From the NCBI GenBank assembly GCA_029851415.1, contig CM056744.1, positions 65,094,172 through 65,158,171 on the forward strand: a stretch of DNA of 64,000 bases. The letters are read 5' to 3'. The stretch is from Eretmocerus hayati (lineage: Eukaryota > Arthropoda > Insecta > Hymenoptera > Aphelinidae). Both the position numbers and the translations under genes were made by a program. Positions 10,136 to 20,969 of this stretch are shown piece after piece (positions within the stretch are counted from its first letter, which is position 1; every line of letters starts with the position of its first letter). The notes beneath the pieces are model-generated. The model was not told the DNA's origin. It worked only from the letters and a program-made list of their open reading frames with translations, and ran no database searches.

Positions 10136-11732
10136 GACAATTTCTGATTTATAAAAGAAATAATCTTCAAGTATCATGCTGATTGCATACTGCAACAAAA
10201 TATGTTGATTCTCGAACGAATGCAATCAATTCAAAAAATATAAAATTGACAAAAAAAAAATCAGAAAAAAGGAATTCATACAAATCATAAATTCATTTTA
10301 GGAGCGACTTAGCCTTTTCATGCCAACAACTAAAAATTCACTCCATTTAATGAACTCATTAAGGAAATATCAAACGACTTACGTGATATTTTAGAATTAT
10401 TTAGCCCACTTCTCAATCAAAAACTGATAGAGTTTCACGTAACTCAATTTGGGCACCATGATGAATTGCTGTAATAGAAATCAGAAAGAGAACAAATTTA
10501 TTAAATTGCGTTGGATAGCACTTTACGGAATCTGTACCAACAAAACATTTCATGTTTCTCTATTTTCCTCCTTTTCTAAAAATATAATCATGTTATTGAA
10601 ATGATTTTCATTTACATCTTTCATCAGCTCAATCAACTTCTCATAATAAATCTAAATCATCATACGCTCCCTGAGTTGAGCATGTATAAATCATTTAACT
10701 GATCAACGAAACAATCCGAAGGATAAGTTTTCCACCTGATCCTTTTCATCAAAAACTGTTTAGGAATATCAATCCTCAATACACAAATATATCTCAAAAG
10801 ATTTCTTTTTCCATCAATGCAAATGTGACAGTGAATTTAACTTCATTAAACAAGCATATGAACATGAACAATCATTTTATATGGTCTTTCGAAACAAATT
10901 TCTCTACATTGGATTCATATTTTCAAGTTTCCATTATTGATCAGAATGTGAATTAACTAATCAGATCTGCAATTCACATCATCAGAATAAATCTCGACTA
11001 CCTTGACTCTAATTTGTCAGAAATTAAAGAATTGAAAAAATCTTCAGCGACAATTTCAACTAAACACAGAAAGATTCAAATACATTTTTGACAACATCAG
11101 CCGATGATCAAAAATACTTTCACTGGCATAATAGCCTTAATCGAACCATCATCCATTTATGACAGCATCACAACTGTGTGCAATTAGACTATTCGTTTGT
11201 GCATCATTTGTACACTCAGATACTTTTACAATAAATATCAACTCAAAAATTCATAACTCACTTCTTTCAGCCATTTTTTCAAAGGCTTGCACTAGACTCT
11301 CGTCATTCGTAATATTCTTTTTAAAAAGACTAATCTGGACCATTAGCTCAAAGTAAAACATTACTCGGATGGAGTTTAAAAGGAAACCGATTCAATGACA
11401 ATGACCTATTATATGGATCAACAGAAAATACTTGACTGGAGTTTGAAAAACTCTGATTCGATAATCAACTTTAAATTTACTCAAAGATTAGACTGAGTTC
11501 ATCTCGTCATTTACAATTATGACCTTTGGATCAATCTGATCTCAACAAAATCTCTCACACTATTACGTACTGAAGATTCACACTCTTGTGCATGCTTACA
11601 AAATTTTCACTCATCCATCCAATCAATGTATTCAAGTATGTCTCTCACATTCAATCATACTTCTCACTGATTTCACTATTTTCACTAGAAAGGCCATTTA
11701 GCACAAGTTTTCACTGAGTTCTGCAAAGAACT
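10136..11732. other. Non-coding part of the copia interior
   Basis: About 1.6 kb of AT-rich sequence lies between the ORF stop and the purine tract, where integrase, reverse transcriptase and RNase H would normally be. No ORF above background and no trace of these domains was seen. Confidence 0.6.
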
Positions 11733-13235
11733 TTATACTGGAACCTGCAGACTACTTCTTGAAATGCCTGAGGAATGATTCTGGAACATACACCAACCTG
11801 GATACTGCATCTCCAATAAAGTGCATACACCTTTCGCAGGGGCGACTGGATCATACTCATCAAATTTCTTTTTCCTCGTTGACTTCCAATTTGTACAAGT
11901 ATCTATTTGATACAAATTTCTGGGTCTGCTACTTACTGGATACATCAGCATTCTTCTCAATTTATCTGTTTGGCTTATACTGCATACATTTTTGTAGAAA
12001 TATGACTGTCTCATCCGACATGGAGAGAATTTCTGTCTCAGAGGATTAAGTTTCTCGCTTATCAATGTTTTCACTGCAACTGAATCATTCTGGCTGTTTT
12101 CGCTCAGCCCAACAGATTTCTTATTGACTTTTTCTATATCATCTGCTGATTTACAATCTGAAGATTCTTTTACCCTAAGAGTCGAATTTTCTTCTTGTGG
12201 CTCAATCTGCATTAGATGACTGCTTGGAACTAAACAAGAGTCTTCAGAAGGACTGATTAAATTTTCATCATTTTGCAATCTTGGACACTCAGAGTTCTCT
12301 TCTTGAACTAGTCCATGCATACTTTTCTTCGGAATCTCGACTTGAGATTTACGTGAGACTGAGACTGGCATCACTATCATTTTATACATATGATTCTTCA
12401 TTCTGAAACCGGTGGCTACCAAAATTCCTTGGGGACTGTAAATTTGACATTTACCTTGCTTATACATGAGACTACATCCATTCTTGTCAACTGCTCCCAC
12501 TGAGATTAAATTTGATGCAAGATCGGGTACATACAATACTTCTCGCAAAAGAATTTTCGGATCTTCACCTGGAACATTAACATGAAGTAAAACTTCTCCT
12601 TGAGCCTGAACTTGTAATTCTCCTTGGTCTGCCAATATCACTGTTCTGTAGTCTATCAGAAACTTCAAATTCTTCATTATCCTTCGATCGTTGCACATGT
12701 GAGCGGATGCACACGAATCGAGAAACCACGAGTCACTTTGACTCTCATCACTTGATGTACACGCTGAGAAAGCGTAATAAACTTTAGCCTGGTCATCATC
12801 AACTTTGATACCTTGATCACTTGAACGGACAACTTTACTATCAACACTCGCATATTTGATGCTTCTTCTGTTTACACTCAGGCAATGTCGAGCACGGTGT
12901 CCATACCTATTGCAATTGAAACACCTCACAAATTTTAAATTCAAACTACTGCTTCTGTTGCCCAAAGAGCCATTGTTTTGATCAACATTTGACCGGCACA
13001 ACCATTTCGTTCGCGACATGGAACTTTGCGCGCTCATACTGCTGTCGCGGCTATCATAACATAACTGACCTTGAAAGTTTCGTACTTGCTCCTTCTTGAG
13101 CTCATCGGTCGATATTTCGTTTCCGGAACTTTCCATCGGCATCATCGTCGACACGTTTTTCGGTGGCACTACCATTTGCGCCAAAAAATCAAGAACGATG
13201 GGAATCTCACATCCATCAATTTCACTTTTGAGCAT
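11733..13235 (-). CDS. gag: Copia gag-protease remnant polyprotein
   Basis: The ORF is 500 codons. The start chosen is the ATG at 13235, just after an in-frame stop. The N-terminal capsid region is very short compared with a normal copia gag. A CCHC knuckle (CFNCNRYGHRARHC) sits near residues 109-122. The aspartic protease follows near residues 170-185 with WFLDSCASAHM; the usual D-S/T-G triad reads D-S-C here, which may weaken or abolish activity. The next 100 residues (YVPDLASNLISVG, then a pre-integrase-like HMYKM) match the region before integrase. The rest is a Ser/Glu-rich tail without a known domain. The frame is fully open, which fits a recently active element or a product under selection. 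Confidence 0.8.
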   Translation of the reverse strand: MLKSEIDGCEIPIVLDFLAQMVVPPKNVSTMMPMESSGNEISTDELKKEQVRNFQGQLCYDSRDSSMSAQSSMSRTKWLCRSNVDQNNGSLGNRSSSLNLKFVRCFNCNRYGHRARHCLSVNRRSIKYASVDSKVVRSSDQGIKVDDDQAKVYYAFSACTSSDESQSDSWFLDSCASAHMCNDRRIMKNLKFLIDYRTVILADQGELQVQAQGEVLLHVNVPGEDPKILLREVLYVPDLASNLISVGAVDKNGCSLMYKQGKCQIYSPQGILVATGFRMKNHMYKMIVMPVSVSRKSQVEIPKKSMHGLVQEENSECPRLQNDENLISPSEDSCLVPSSHLMQIEPQEENSTLRVKESSDCKSADDIEKVNKKSVGLSENSQNDSVAVKTLISEKLNPLRQKFSPCRMRQSYFYKNVCSISQTDKLRRMLMYPVSSRPRNLYQIDTCTNWKSTRKKKFDEYDPVAPAKGVCTLLEMQYPGWCMFQNHSSGISRSSLQVPV

Positions 13236-13621
13236 CAGGAAAAATCACTCATTTGCTTGTCGGCGGAAAGCACTAGCTTCCGTAAGCTTCACTTCACTGA
13301 TTACACTGCTCGCAAAAAATTCTCATCTGTCGACAGCGGAATATTCGTCTTCGCTCGAACGACTTTCAACAAATTTCTTTCTACTTGCAAAAATAATTTG
13401 GCACTCACGGTGGCAGCTCTAAATCGGAGTAGTTTAAACGGCGACCTCAAAACTCAGAGTCGAACTACTTGCTTGCCATTTGCCTCGCTCACGGACTCGC
13501 CATCTTCGTGCTGCTCCAAACTTGCACGCACGCGGTCACGTAACCTCTTCTTCACGGCACCAAGACGGTTCACTCTCAAAACTGCTCCTCGGCCAGGGTC
13601 TCACCGCAGACGATACGATGT

Positions 13622-13635
13622 CTGGGCCCATAACC
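13622..13635 (-). promoter_or_regulatory. Copia primer binding site (half tRNA-iMet type)
   Basis: Directly after the 5' LTR the minus strand reads GGTTATGGGCCCAG, matching the internal initiator tRNA-Met segment used by copia. Confidence 0.85.
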
Positions 13636-13907
13636 TGTTGTTGAGGGACCCCGAGGGGGAGAGGAACTTGGTGAGAGGGTTGTGAATAACCATAGAGAGC
13701 AATTACACTAAAGTAATATATTAACTGTGCTCTCTGTACAACTCCATACTTGGCGGTCCGAGCCACACTAAATATGTGATTTCGGCGGTACACGCGGATA
13801 AGCTCTCATGAGCATCTAGCCTAACTTGACATCCCATGTATATACATATAGTTCCCATTTACAAGAAGAAATAGTCAAATGTACTAAGTTTGACAAAACT
13901 TACAACA
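13636..13907 (-). repeat. Copia 5' LTR (minus orientation)
   Basis: 272 bp, identical by eye to 9851-10122. It would contain the promoter for minus-strand transcription. Confidence 0.95.
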
Positions 13908-15339
13908 TATCAAAATTAAAAGTCCCTGGTGAGCCTGCCCACAAAAAAATGAAGGTGAGATATAGTTATAAAAAATATATCCTCAACAACAATTTTGATG
14001 ATAGTGCATATACTACATATTGTTTATTGTGCTATTGTGACTAATTTATTTTACAGGCATTACCAACTGCATTATCCAACAAAAGTCAGGAGATTCAAGG
14101 AGAAAAAGTCTCAGTCGCAGATCCCAGAATCATCAGAATTCATTGGCTCAATAAAAATGATCCATCACTACCAACATTTGTCAGTATGGGAAACAGTTTG
14201 GGAGCCATCAAGAAATCTTCTCTGGATAAGAATCAGAATTACAGTTTGGAACAGCTCAAGGAAACTCTTGTGGAGAAGTATGTCACTGATGCGAACAGAC
14301 TTTACTTCGAAAGCAGTGCAATAGTTTACGTAGGCTACTGTTCGGACAAGCAAGTACAGACCATAAACAGTTTTGGTGAAGATGATGTGGACTTTTGGGA
14401 TGTGTGTGATAAATTTTTCAAGAGGAGTAACAGAGAAATCCACATATATTTGCTGACAGTCCAAACCGTACCAATTTTTAGTGACAGCTGTGAACAAGCA
14501 AGCTCTCAAGACCTAGAAACTAACCCTAACAGCAAGACAATTGGCATTAAACGAGCTGAAAATGGTAACTTTTTTACCAACATTTCCTCTCATGTTTGTA
14601 TGTAAACAAAAGTTGATGCTGTAAATATTATTCTTTTTCAGATGAAATGGCAAATTTCTTTGATCAGTTGGAGCGAGAAGATTATGAGAATTCGCAATGT
14701 GCTTTGCCACCCAATCAGGAAACACATCAGGGTGCATCAGAGCTTCAATCGCTGCATCAATCCATTGCGATTTCGCCTACCAGAAAAGTTATGTCTGAAT
14801 TGCAGAATTCTCCTTCGAAAGATGCTACATCAGTGTTCGCTCAACCAGCTCTTCTTCGAAAGAGAAGTGCACACAATTCTGATATATGCAGAGCCAAAAA
14901 GCAGAGCATCCCTCCACTGTCCTCATCAAAATTAGATTTTGATACTCTACCAGAAGGTGATTATCTGCTTCATCTACTAATATGTCTTTTGAAAGCTTAT
15001 CCTCATGTCAGTCTGAGATCATCATTCGATCTTCTGGGTTATCGGTTGGCAAAGTTTGGATGCCTCCCTGAATGTCTAATTCTTGGGGTTACGGATGCTC
15101 AAGCTCTACATTATTCAACTGAAGTTTTCAATCAATTATCCATGACAATTTTTCCTCGGTCTTAAAACAACTTGGCCAGAGCTCGAAAGTAAAATTCCCC
15201 TGAAACTATCGGTTGAAAATTCTGGGAGCGTAACCTTTCTCATGATTACTACTTGAATCTTTTTATGTTGTCCAAGCGACTTACTTTTTTACTTATTACT
15301 TTTATTCACTTCCTGTGTAAAAATGATTTCATGGGGTCC

Positions 15340-15535
15340 TCATGTGAAAAACATGTGAGCCTCATGTTACCCACATGTAGCTTCCACATGTAGATATTGA
15401 CACAGATCCACATGTGGAAAAAATGTAGATTGCATGTAACCGAGCTGTGAGATGCGTGTCATGTGGCAAAGATGTGGTGCACATGTTGAATGGGCTCAAC
15501 ATGAGGAAAACATGTAGATATGGTGGTGAGACAAA
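15340..15535. repeat. ACATGT-rich clustered motif block, left copy
   Basis: CATGT-containing words (ACATGTGAGCC, CCACATGTAGC, CCACATGTGGAAAA, AACATGTAGAT) recur about every 15-25 bp over 190 bp, downstream of the five-exon gene. The right copy lies at 20210-20400. Confidence 0.6.
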
Positions 15536-15620
15536 AAATTCATCTCTTATTCTAGAACAAGATCGAGAACAAGATCCACAGTCCTACAGAGGATCAATGG
15601 CTATTTTTTCATTAATTTCT

Positions 15621-16179
15621 CTGGAGCTGTTGATGCTCTTTGATGTTTCAGAATCGAATCTCAAATAATAGGGAAATAAATCGACCAATACCCATATAGG
15701 ATAACTTTTATTCACACTGTGTTCGGGGAGGGACGATATAGGTTTAACTGTAATGTGAGAAAAACTGACAATGAGTACTTGGCGATTCAGTACGTCTTCT
15801 AAGGATGAACATCCCGTCAAATGAAACGGAGCAACTCCCTTGATGGAAATGCGAGCTTAATTCGTCTTTTCCCTTTGTTGATCAGCTGTAGCACTTTTCA
15901 CAGTTTTTTCTTGTCAAGACCATAACGGCCCCCAACGTTTATAACTCATATGCGTCTCAATACTTTTGGATGTACCTTGAAAATGGTTTAAAAACTCATT
16001 TCTGGAGCTTCAGAATGAGTTTTGGTCCATTTGATTTCAACTAGCCAGAGCCGAGCTGTCTCAAAAGTTAGAAGTCCAGAAAGTCTCAAATCGATGAAAG
16101 AAGACAAACCGAGTCTCGGCTCCGAGCGAGGTAGCTGAGATGGGGTTCGTTGAAATCAGACACATCAAAACACATTTGT
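15621..16179. other. Spacer of inverted duplication, no gene seen
   Basis: No gene. Near 15990-16080 there are fragments related to the foldback family just to the right (CCAGAGCCGAGCTGTCTC). Confidence 0.4.
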
Positions 16180-17355
16180 AGTAAGAGTCATGAAATGAGC
16201 TAAGGCGGGTGGAAAAATTTTGCGACGCGTTTGAATTTATGAGCGCTGCAAGTTACCACCGTCTTGACATGGAAAATAAGGTGGGCCAGAAATCGAAATT
16301 TTGGAAATTCGATTTGAGATTGCAAAATTTGTGATTCTGTATGTTGAATTTGAAAAAATGGCGTGCTGAGAAATGGGATCTTTAATTGTGGCAAGAGCTA
16401 CAAAACTCTAAAAAAAATAATGTAGGGTTGAATAAGGAATTGGATAATTTGCCTATGTTTCCTCGAGTGCAGTTTAGCAGATGAGTCTGTCAGGTTTCAA
16501 TATTTTCCAACGTACACCAGTCCATTTTGAAGGTTGTTCCAAAATCTTCGTAATAAGCTGAAGGAACTTCACCTTAGACGAGCCAGATCTGATCTATTTC
16601 AGATTTGAGAGTAATGAAATGTGCAACCCTCACGTTCTACGCTCTACAGCTTGCCGAGCGACCAAACCTCAAAAATCTGTAATTGTTGCATATTGGGTAT
16701 CTCGAAAATTGCATATGTACTCACACTCACGAGCCCCAAGGAGAAAAACGATCACTGAATTCGCCTCGGCAAGCATACATTCTAATATAGGTTATTAGTG
16801 CTAGATTTTCGATCGCTACAAAACTATCGCGGAATTTTTAGATTGGATCTAGTGAGATTCCAAGTACTTGTAAGTCTGATGGAATTTGCAAGAGATACAG
16901 CCAAGCAACTACGAGCTGCTCGCGAAGTTTGGTCGTCCAGCAAGCTTTACAACGTCAAGGTTGTATATTTTTGACATTTCTAATGATGAATCTCTTCCTC
17001 TCAAATTTGAAATGATCGGCTCTGGTCTGTGTGAATTGGACTCATTTTAGGTCATTTTTAAGGTCTCAGAACAAGCTTTGGAGTGAGCTAAGGTTCTCCG
17101 AAAATTATTGAGATGCGCCAGAGTTATCAGGCCGTACAGTGGAGAAGGAATGGGCGAATTGTACAGGTCCAAGAAATATCTCGATGGCTCTTACAGCATA
17201 ACTGAAGATCGTATTTCTCAGCACCGAGTGAAGATTTCCCACGACTGTATACAGAAATACAACTTTCACAACCCCAGGCGTGTCGAATTTCCAAAATTCG
17301 GATTCTTCGGTCCACACAAATTTAAAATCGCTCAAAAGTACTTTGGTTGATTACC
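16180..17355. repeat. Large degenerate foldback element
   Basis: Arms at about 16200-16690 and 16900-17350 are diverged reverse complements. Matching landmarks are GAAATTTTGGAAATTCGA/TCGAATTTCCAAAATTC, GTGCTGAGAAAT/ATTTCTCAGCAC and GCGACCAAAC/GTTTGGTCG. Small ORFs over both arms are mirror images. Related pieces occur near 58700-58860. Confidence 0.6.
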
Positions 17356-17360
17356 ATGTA

Positions 17361-19507
17361 AAATGACGGATCATGCTCGTTTTCTGAAGACGGGGTCGTC
17401 AAATTGGAGTTTTGCTTATACATCTCAATCGCCACGTGCGCAGGATAACTCGATATTTTCACCTAGCCTATTCCCCTGCTTTGCGCCGAGCACTGTGCCC
17501 AACTACTGAACTTGATAAAGTCGCAATCTTACTCATAATTTTAGTGGCTAGCCTGTGGAATGGTTCCATCATTTTTACACACGTAACTTGATGAAAAAAC
17601 GGCCACGAGTATAATGACATCATCGATGTGCACGCAGTGCTATGAGTAGATTTATGCCCGAGACAATTTTCTTTCAATTAAAAGGAACAAATTTCTTGTG
17701 GATGTGCCCATCATGATCCACCATCTGATTTTGTCTATACTTATGCGATGCGCTTTTTTGTATTCCGTGATATTGTGATCTCTTGATGATGAGAAGTATC
17801 GTCGCTATCCAAGTGTGCGTCAACCTGAAAACAGACATAAATTTCCCACAAAGAATCGCATTTTACATTCTCATTGTCGGGAGTCAAATTTTGCATGCAA
17901 AAAAATCGTATTGTATCAAATCCGCGGGAGGGTACGGCTCGTGTGATGAGGGTGAAAATCTTTGAGGTTATGAAAGTTTTCTGTTGTCTAGAAAGAAAAT
18001 CCGAACCTAATTTGAGAAGAAATATATCGACTTATCTGATGTTAAGCACCCCTGCTTCTGCAATGAATAGATCCTCGACCCCATAACTCGCAAATAAGGC
18101 AATTGAATCTTTCTGCGGAGTTTGAATGAAAAATCTTCACTTCTTAATTTCTCCTGGCTTTGTTATTGAGTTGGCGAACTGATTTTGTTCACAACTGCCT
18201 GTGATAAGAGTAGGGTTACCTGAATCTGTCTGCTATATTGATTTTAACAGAAGGAAAAACAATCAAGTCCAGCGTGCACAAGAGAATTTTTTCAGACTCT
18301 TGCAGGAATTATTGGAATTTCCGAGTTTGCGGGCGATCGAGCCGCGGATGTATCTATTGCGGAAGGGATGCTTGATATCAGATAAGTTCATGAAATATAT
18401 CATTCTTTCGCGAATCACGTTCAAAATTGTGTCAATAGAAAACTTCCATAACCTCAACGATTTTCTATCCTCTTCGACATATCACTCTACGAGCCACACT
18501 CTCCCTCCCGCGGAATTGACACAATACGATTACGCGTGTACGAAATTTGACTTCCGACATTGAAAGAATTTGGAATGCGATTCTTTGTGGGAAATTCGTC
18601 TTTTTTCAGGTTTACGCACTTTTACATGCCGACAATACTCCTCATCACTGGGAAACCAAGAAACGCAGAGAATCGCAGCGCGTAACGAATGTGACGATAT
18701 ACTCGATGAAAAATGATAAGACCGCAGGATTGGCCGTATCCTTTCTGTAGAATTTAGTTCTCTCCTGTGATACTCCGGGTGCCGATCGTGAACGGAATGG
18801 TATTATATCCAAGTTATGTGTATTGCAGATATGATTGATTTATTTGAGCTACTAGTATTCTGGGCGCCTTGCAGTATTGTCAATCATAAATCTCGGTTTC
18901 TATCAGACCTAAAAATGGAGGAAATTCTCGTGGTTGTTGGAGATACACGTCACGATAAGACCATACAATAAAAGCGTCATTTCGCGCTCAAAAGTCATAT
19001 TTCGACGGTTCCTATGAGTTATTCGAAGTGGGTGTTCAGGATAAACCACTCATATAGGGGATAATATACATTCTTCTATCCCATTTGATCGATTTTGATA
19101 TCGGTTGAGATGTACACTAATGAATCCTGGACAAGAAACGGGTGAAATTTTCCTCGAGGCGAGTTATTTCTGACTCGAAACTCGAGTCAAAACATCGCAA
19201 CCTTCATTTGGGTAATGTGTAATTCGACGATCAAGTGAACAACTCGCTTCGTTGAAATTTTCACTCGATTACAAAGTTGCAAATAATTTATAGTGAGAAG
19301 AAAGTTTATAGTTCATGAAATCAGGGACAGTATCAAAGTTGAGCTGCTTAGTGAAAATCATGGAATTATACAATGGGACATGTTCCATTCTGTTGAAGAG
19401 GTTAGAATACACGAAGGATATGCTCAGTGAAGCATTTGGGTGATCATGACAGGGCACTAGTAAGGCCAATCTATTAAGAAAATCAGAAAAAGAACTCAAA
19501 TAGCTGA
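17361..19507. other. Spacer, no supported gene
   Basis: AT-rich. The longest frame (18201-18563, 120 codons) has no recognisable domain, codon bias or splice context. I see nothing else I can support. Confidence 0.4.
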
Positions 19508-19936
19508 TGTAATTGCAAGGATTTCGAGAAAAAACCCGTTTTTACTCTATCGGCTGTAATGTGGACGCGGATAAAGATAGAACAATTTTGCAAAAAGCAT
19601 CTTGAAGAGCGGAAAAATGCCATTTGCAATGATTTTTTGATTATTTTTTACGTCGTGTGGATAAGAGTGAGAGAGCTCTTAAAGTAGCCAGATTCTCGGA
19701 TTTTCAATGAAATACGTGTAAAAACAGCAAAAAATGGCAAAAACCTACGGTTTTGGCTACTTTGAGAGCTCTCACACTCGTATTCATACGACGTAAAAAA
19801 TAATCGAGAAATCATTGCAAATGGCATTTTTTCCGCTCTTCAAGATGCTTTTTGCAAAATTGTTCTATCTTTATCCGCGTCCAAATTACAGCCGATAGAG
19901 TAAAAACGGTTTTTTCGCGAAATCCTTGAAATTACA
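19508..19936. repeat. Near-perfect 430-bp foldback
   Basis: The arms (19508-19720 and 19725-19936) match over about 210 bp with few mismatches, for example CAAAAAGCATCTTGAAGAGC against GCTCTTCAAGATGCTTTTTG and TTTTACGTCGTGTGGAT against its complement. The spacer is only a few bases, so the DNA could extrude as one long hairpin. Confidence 0.75.
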
Positions 19937-20209
19937 ACAGCTATTTCAGGTACCAAAAAGGGCTGAGAGAAAAATCGCAAACCATAAGAAGTTAGCATTT
20001 TTTCTCATTTTTAAGATGCTCTTTTCAAAATTCCTCTACGTTAATCTGGACTCGAGTAATCGACGTTTTTGCAAGAGAGGATTTCAAACCTCCGTTCAGG
20101 AATTTTTGCACGGTACTGTAGCTTCGAAGAAATTAATAAAAAGATAGCTATTGACCCTCTGTAGGACTGTGGATCTTGTTCTAGAATAAGAGATGAATTT
20201 TTTGTCTCA

Positions 20210-20400
20210 CCACCAAATCTACATGTTTTCCTCATGTTGAGCCCTTTCAACATGTGCACCACATCTTTGCCACATGACACGCATCTCACAGCTCGGCTAC
20301 ATGCAATCTACATGTTTTCCACATGTGGATTTGTGTCAATATCTACATGTGGAAGCTACATGTGGGTAACATGAGGCTCACATGTTTTTCACATGAGGAC
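20210..20400. repeat. ACATGT-rich clustered motif block, right copy
   Basis: Mirror of 15340-15535 with a few substitutions; the same spacing of CATGT words. Confidence 0.6.
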
Positions 20401-20420
20401 CCCATGAAATCATTTTTTCA

Positions 20421-20823
20421 TAATGCCTATTTACAGAGTCAAAATAGGCATTATTTTGGCTATTTGGGCGTACGCGACCGAGAGCATGATTTCACTTGTT
20501 CTGGCTTACAGATGAGATTATTGGCTAGGATGAGGATCCAAATATACTTCTCCGACTCAAAATGGCCATTTGGACACAAATCTGAGGTCATTCCGGCTCT
20601 AGAACGTCCTCTCATGCCTCAACGGTGTCCGAACCCGTCACAGAGTCTGAATTCTTTTACTTATCGATATCGCTAGTATGACGATATCGCTAGTAGTTTT
20701 TAGATGGTCATTTTGAATCGGAACAATATGTTCGGATCCTTGTTCTAGCCCATAATCTCATTTGTAAGCCAGAACAAGTAAAATCATGCTCTCGGTCAAG
20801 TACGCCCAAATAGCCAAAATAAG
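20421..20823. repeat. Foldback element (AATAGGCATTATTTTGGC family)
   Basis: Arms of over 100 bp begin with AATAGGCATTATTTTGGC, continue through GGCGTAC...GACCGAGAGCATGATTT, and return inverted before 20823. The centre has two copies of ATCGCTAGTA. The left duplication arm lacks it, so it inserted after or apart from the duplication. A second copy starts at 63850. Confidence 0.75.
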
Positions 20824-20969
20824 AAGTGAATAAAAGTAATAAGTAAAAAAGTAAGTCGCTTGGACAACATAAAAAGATTCAAGTAGTAATCATGAGAAAG
20901 GTTACGCTCCCAGAATTTTCAACCGATAGTTTCAGGGGAATTTTACTTTCGAGCTCTGGCCAAGTTGTT

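Larger units (their letters stand above)
9851..13907 (-). mobile_element. Young non-autonomous copia LTR retrotransposon
   Basis: Two 272-bp LTRs (9851-10122 and 13636-13907) read identically by eye, begin TGTTG and end CAACA. The target duplication TATCA lies at 9846-9850 and 13908-13912, and the empty site is visible in the other arm near 22230. On the minus strand the 5' LTR is followed by the primer site GGTTATGGGCCCAG, the internal initiator-tRNA-Met site used by copia, and a purine tract AAATGAGGGAGCG precedes the 3' LTR. At 4057 bp it is shorter than usual copia elements and codes only for a zinc knuckle and protease; I found no integrase, reverse transcriptase or RNase H. It must have been moved by enzymes of another copy. 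Confidence 0.95.
8815..15165 (+). pseudogene. Five-exon gene of unknown function, left copy, split by copia
   Basis: Exons, by phase-consistent splice sites: 8815-8859 (ATG; donor GTAAGT), 9325-9562 (acceptor TTCACAG, donor GTAGGT), 9759-9850 continuing at 13913-13954 after the copia insertion (donor GTGAGA), 14057-14564 (acceptor TTTTACAG, donor GTAACT) and 14642-15165 (acceptor TTTTTCAG; TAA). Without the insertion the product is 482 residues. I do not recognise the family. Exon 4 encodes a compact, possibly alpha/beta region (NYSLEQLKETLVEKYV, DFWDVCDKFFKRSNREIHIY). Exon 5 begins with a polar linker and ends with a hydrophobic helical region (DYLLHLLICLLKAYPHVSL). There is no signal peptide or membrane segment. 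The copia element sits in exon 3 and should disable this copy. The intact twin is at 20970-23258. Confidence 0.7.
8457..15620 (+). repeat. Left arm of a large inverted duplication
   Basis: From 8457 to about 15620, apart from the copia insertion at 9851-13912, this sequence is the reverse complement of 20129-23616 with very few differences. The shared part without insertions is about 3.1 kb. It contains the five-exon gene, its GC-rich upstream region and an ACATGT-rich tail. No terminal inverted repeats or target duplication were found at the arm ends, so it is called a duplication and not a transposon. Confidence 0.85.

Noticed and set aside
11159..12049. Plus-strand ORFs opposite the copia protein
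   Set aside because: They are antisense shadows of the minus-strand copia interior and ORF.
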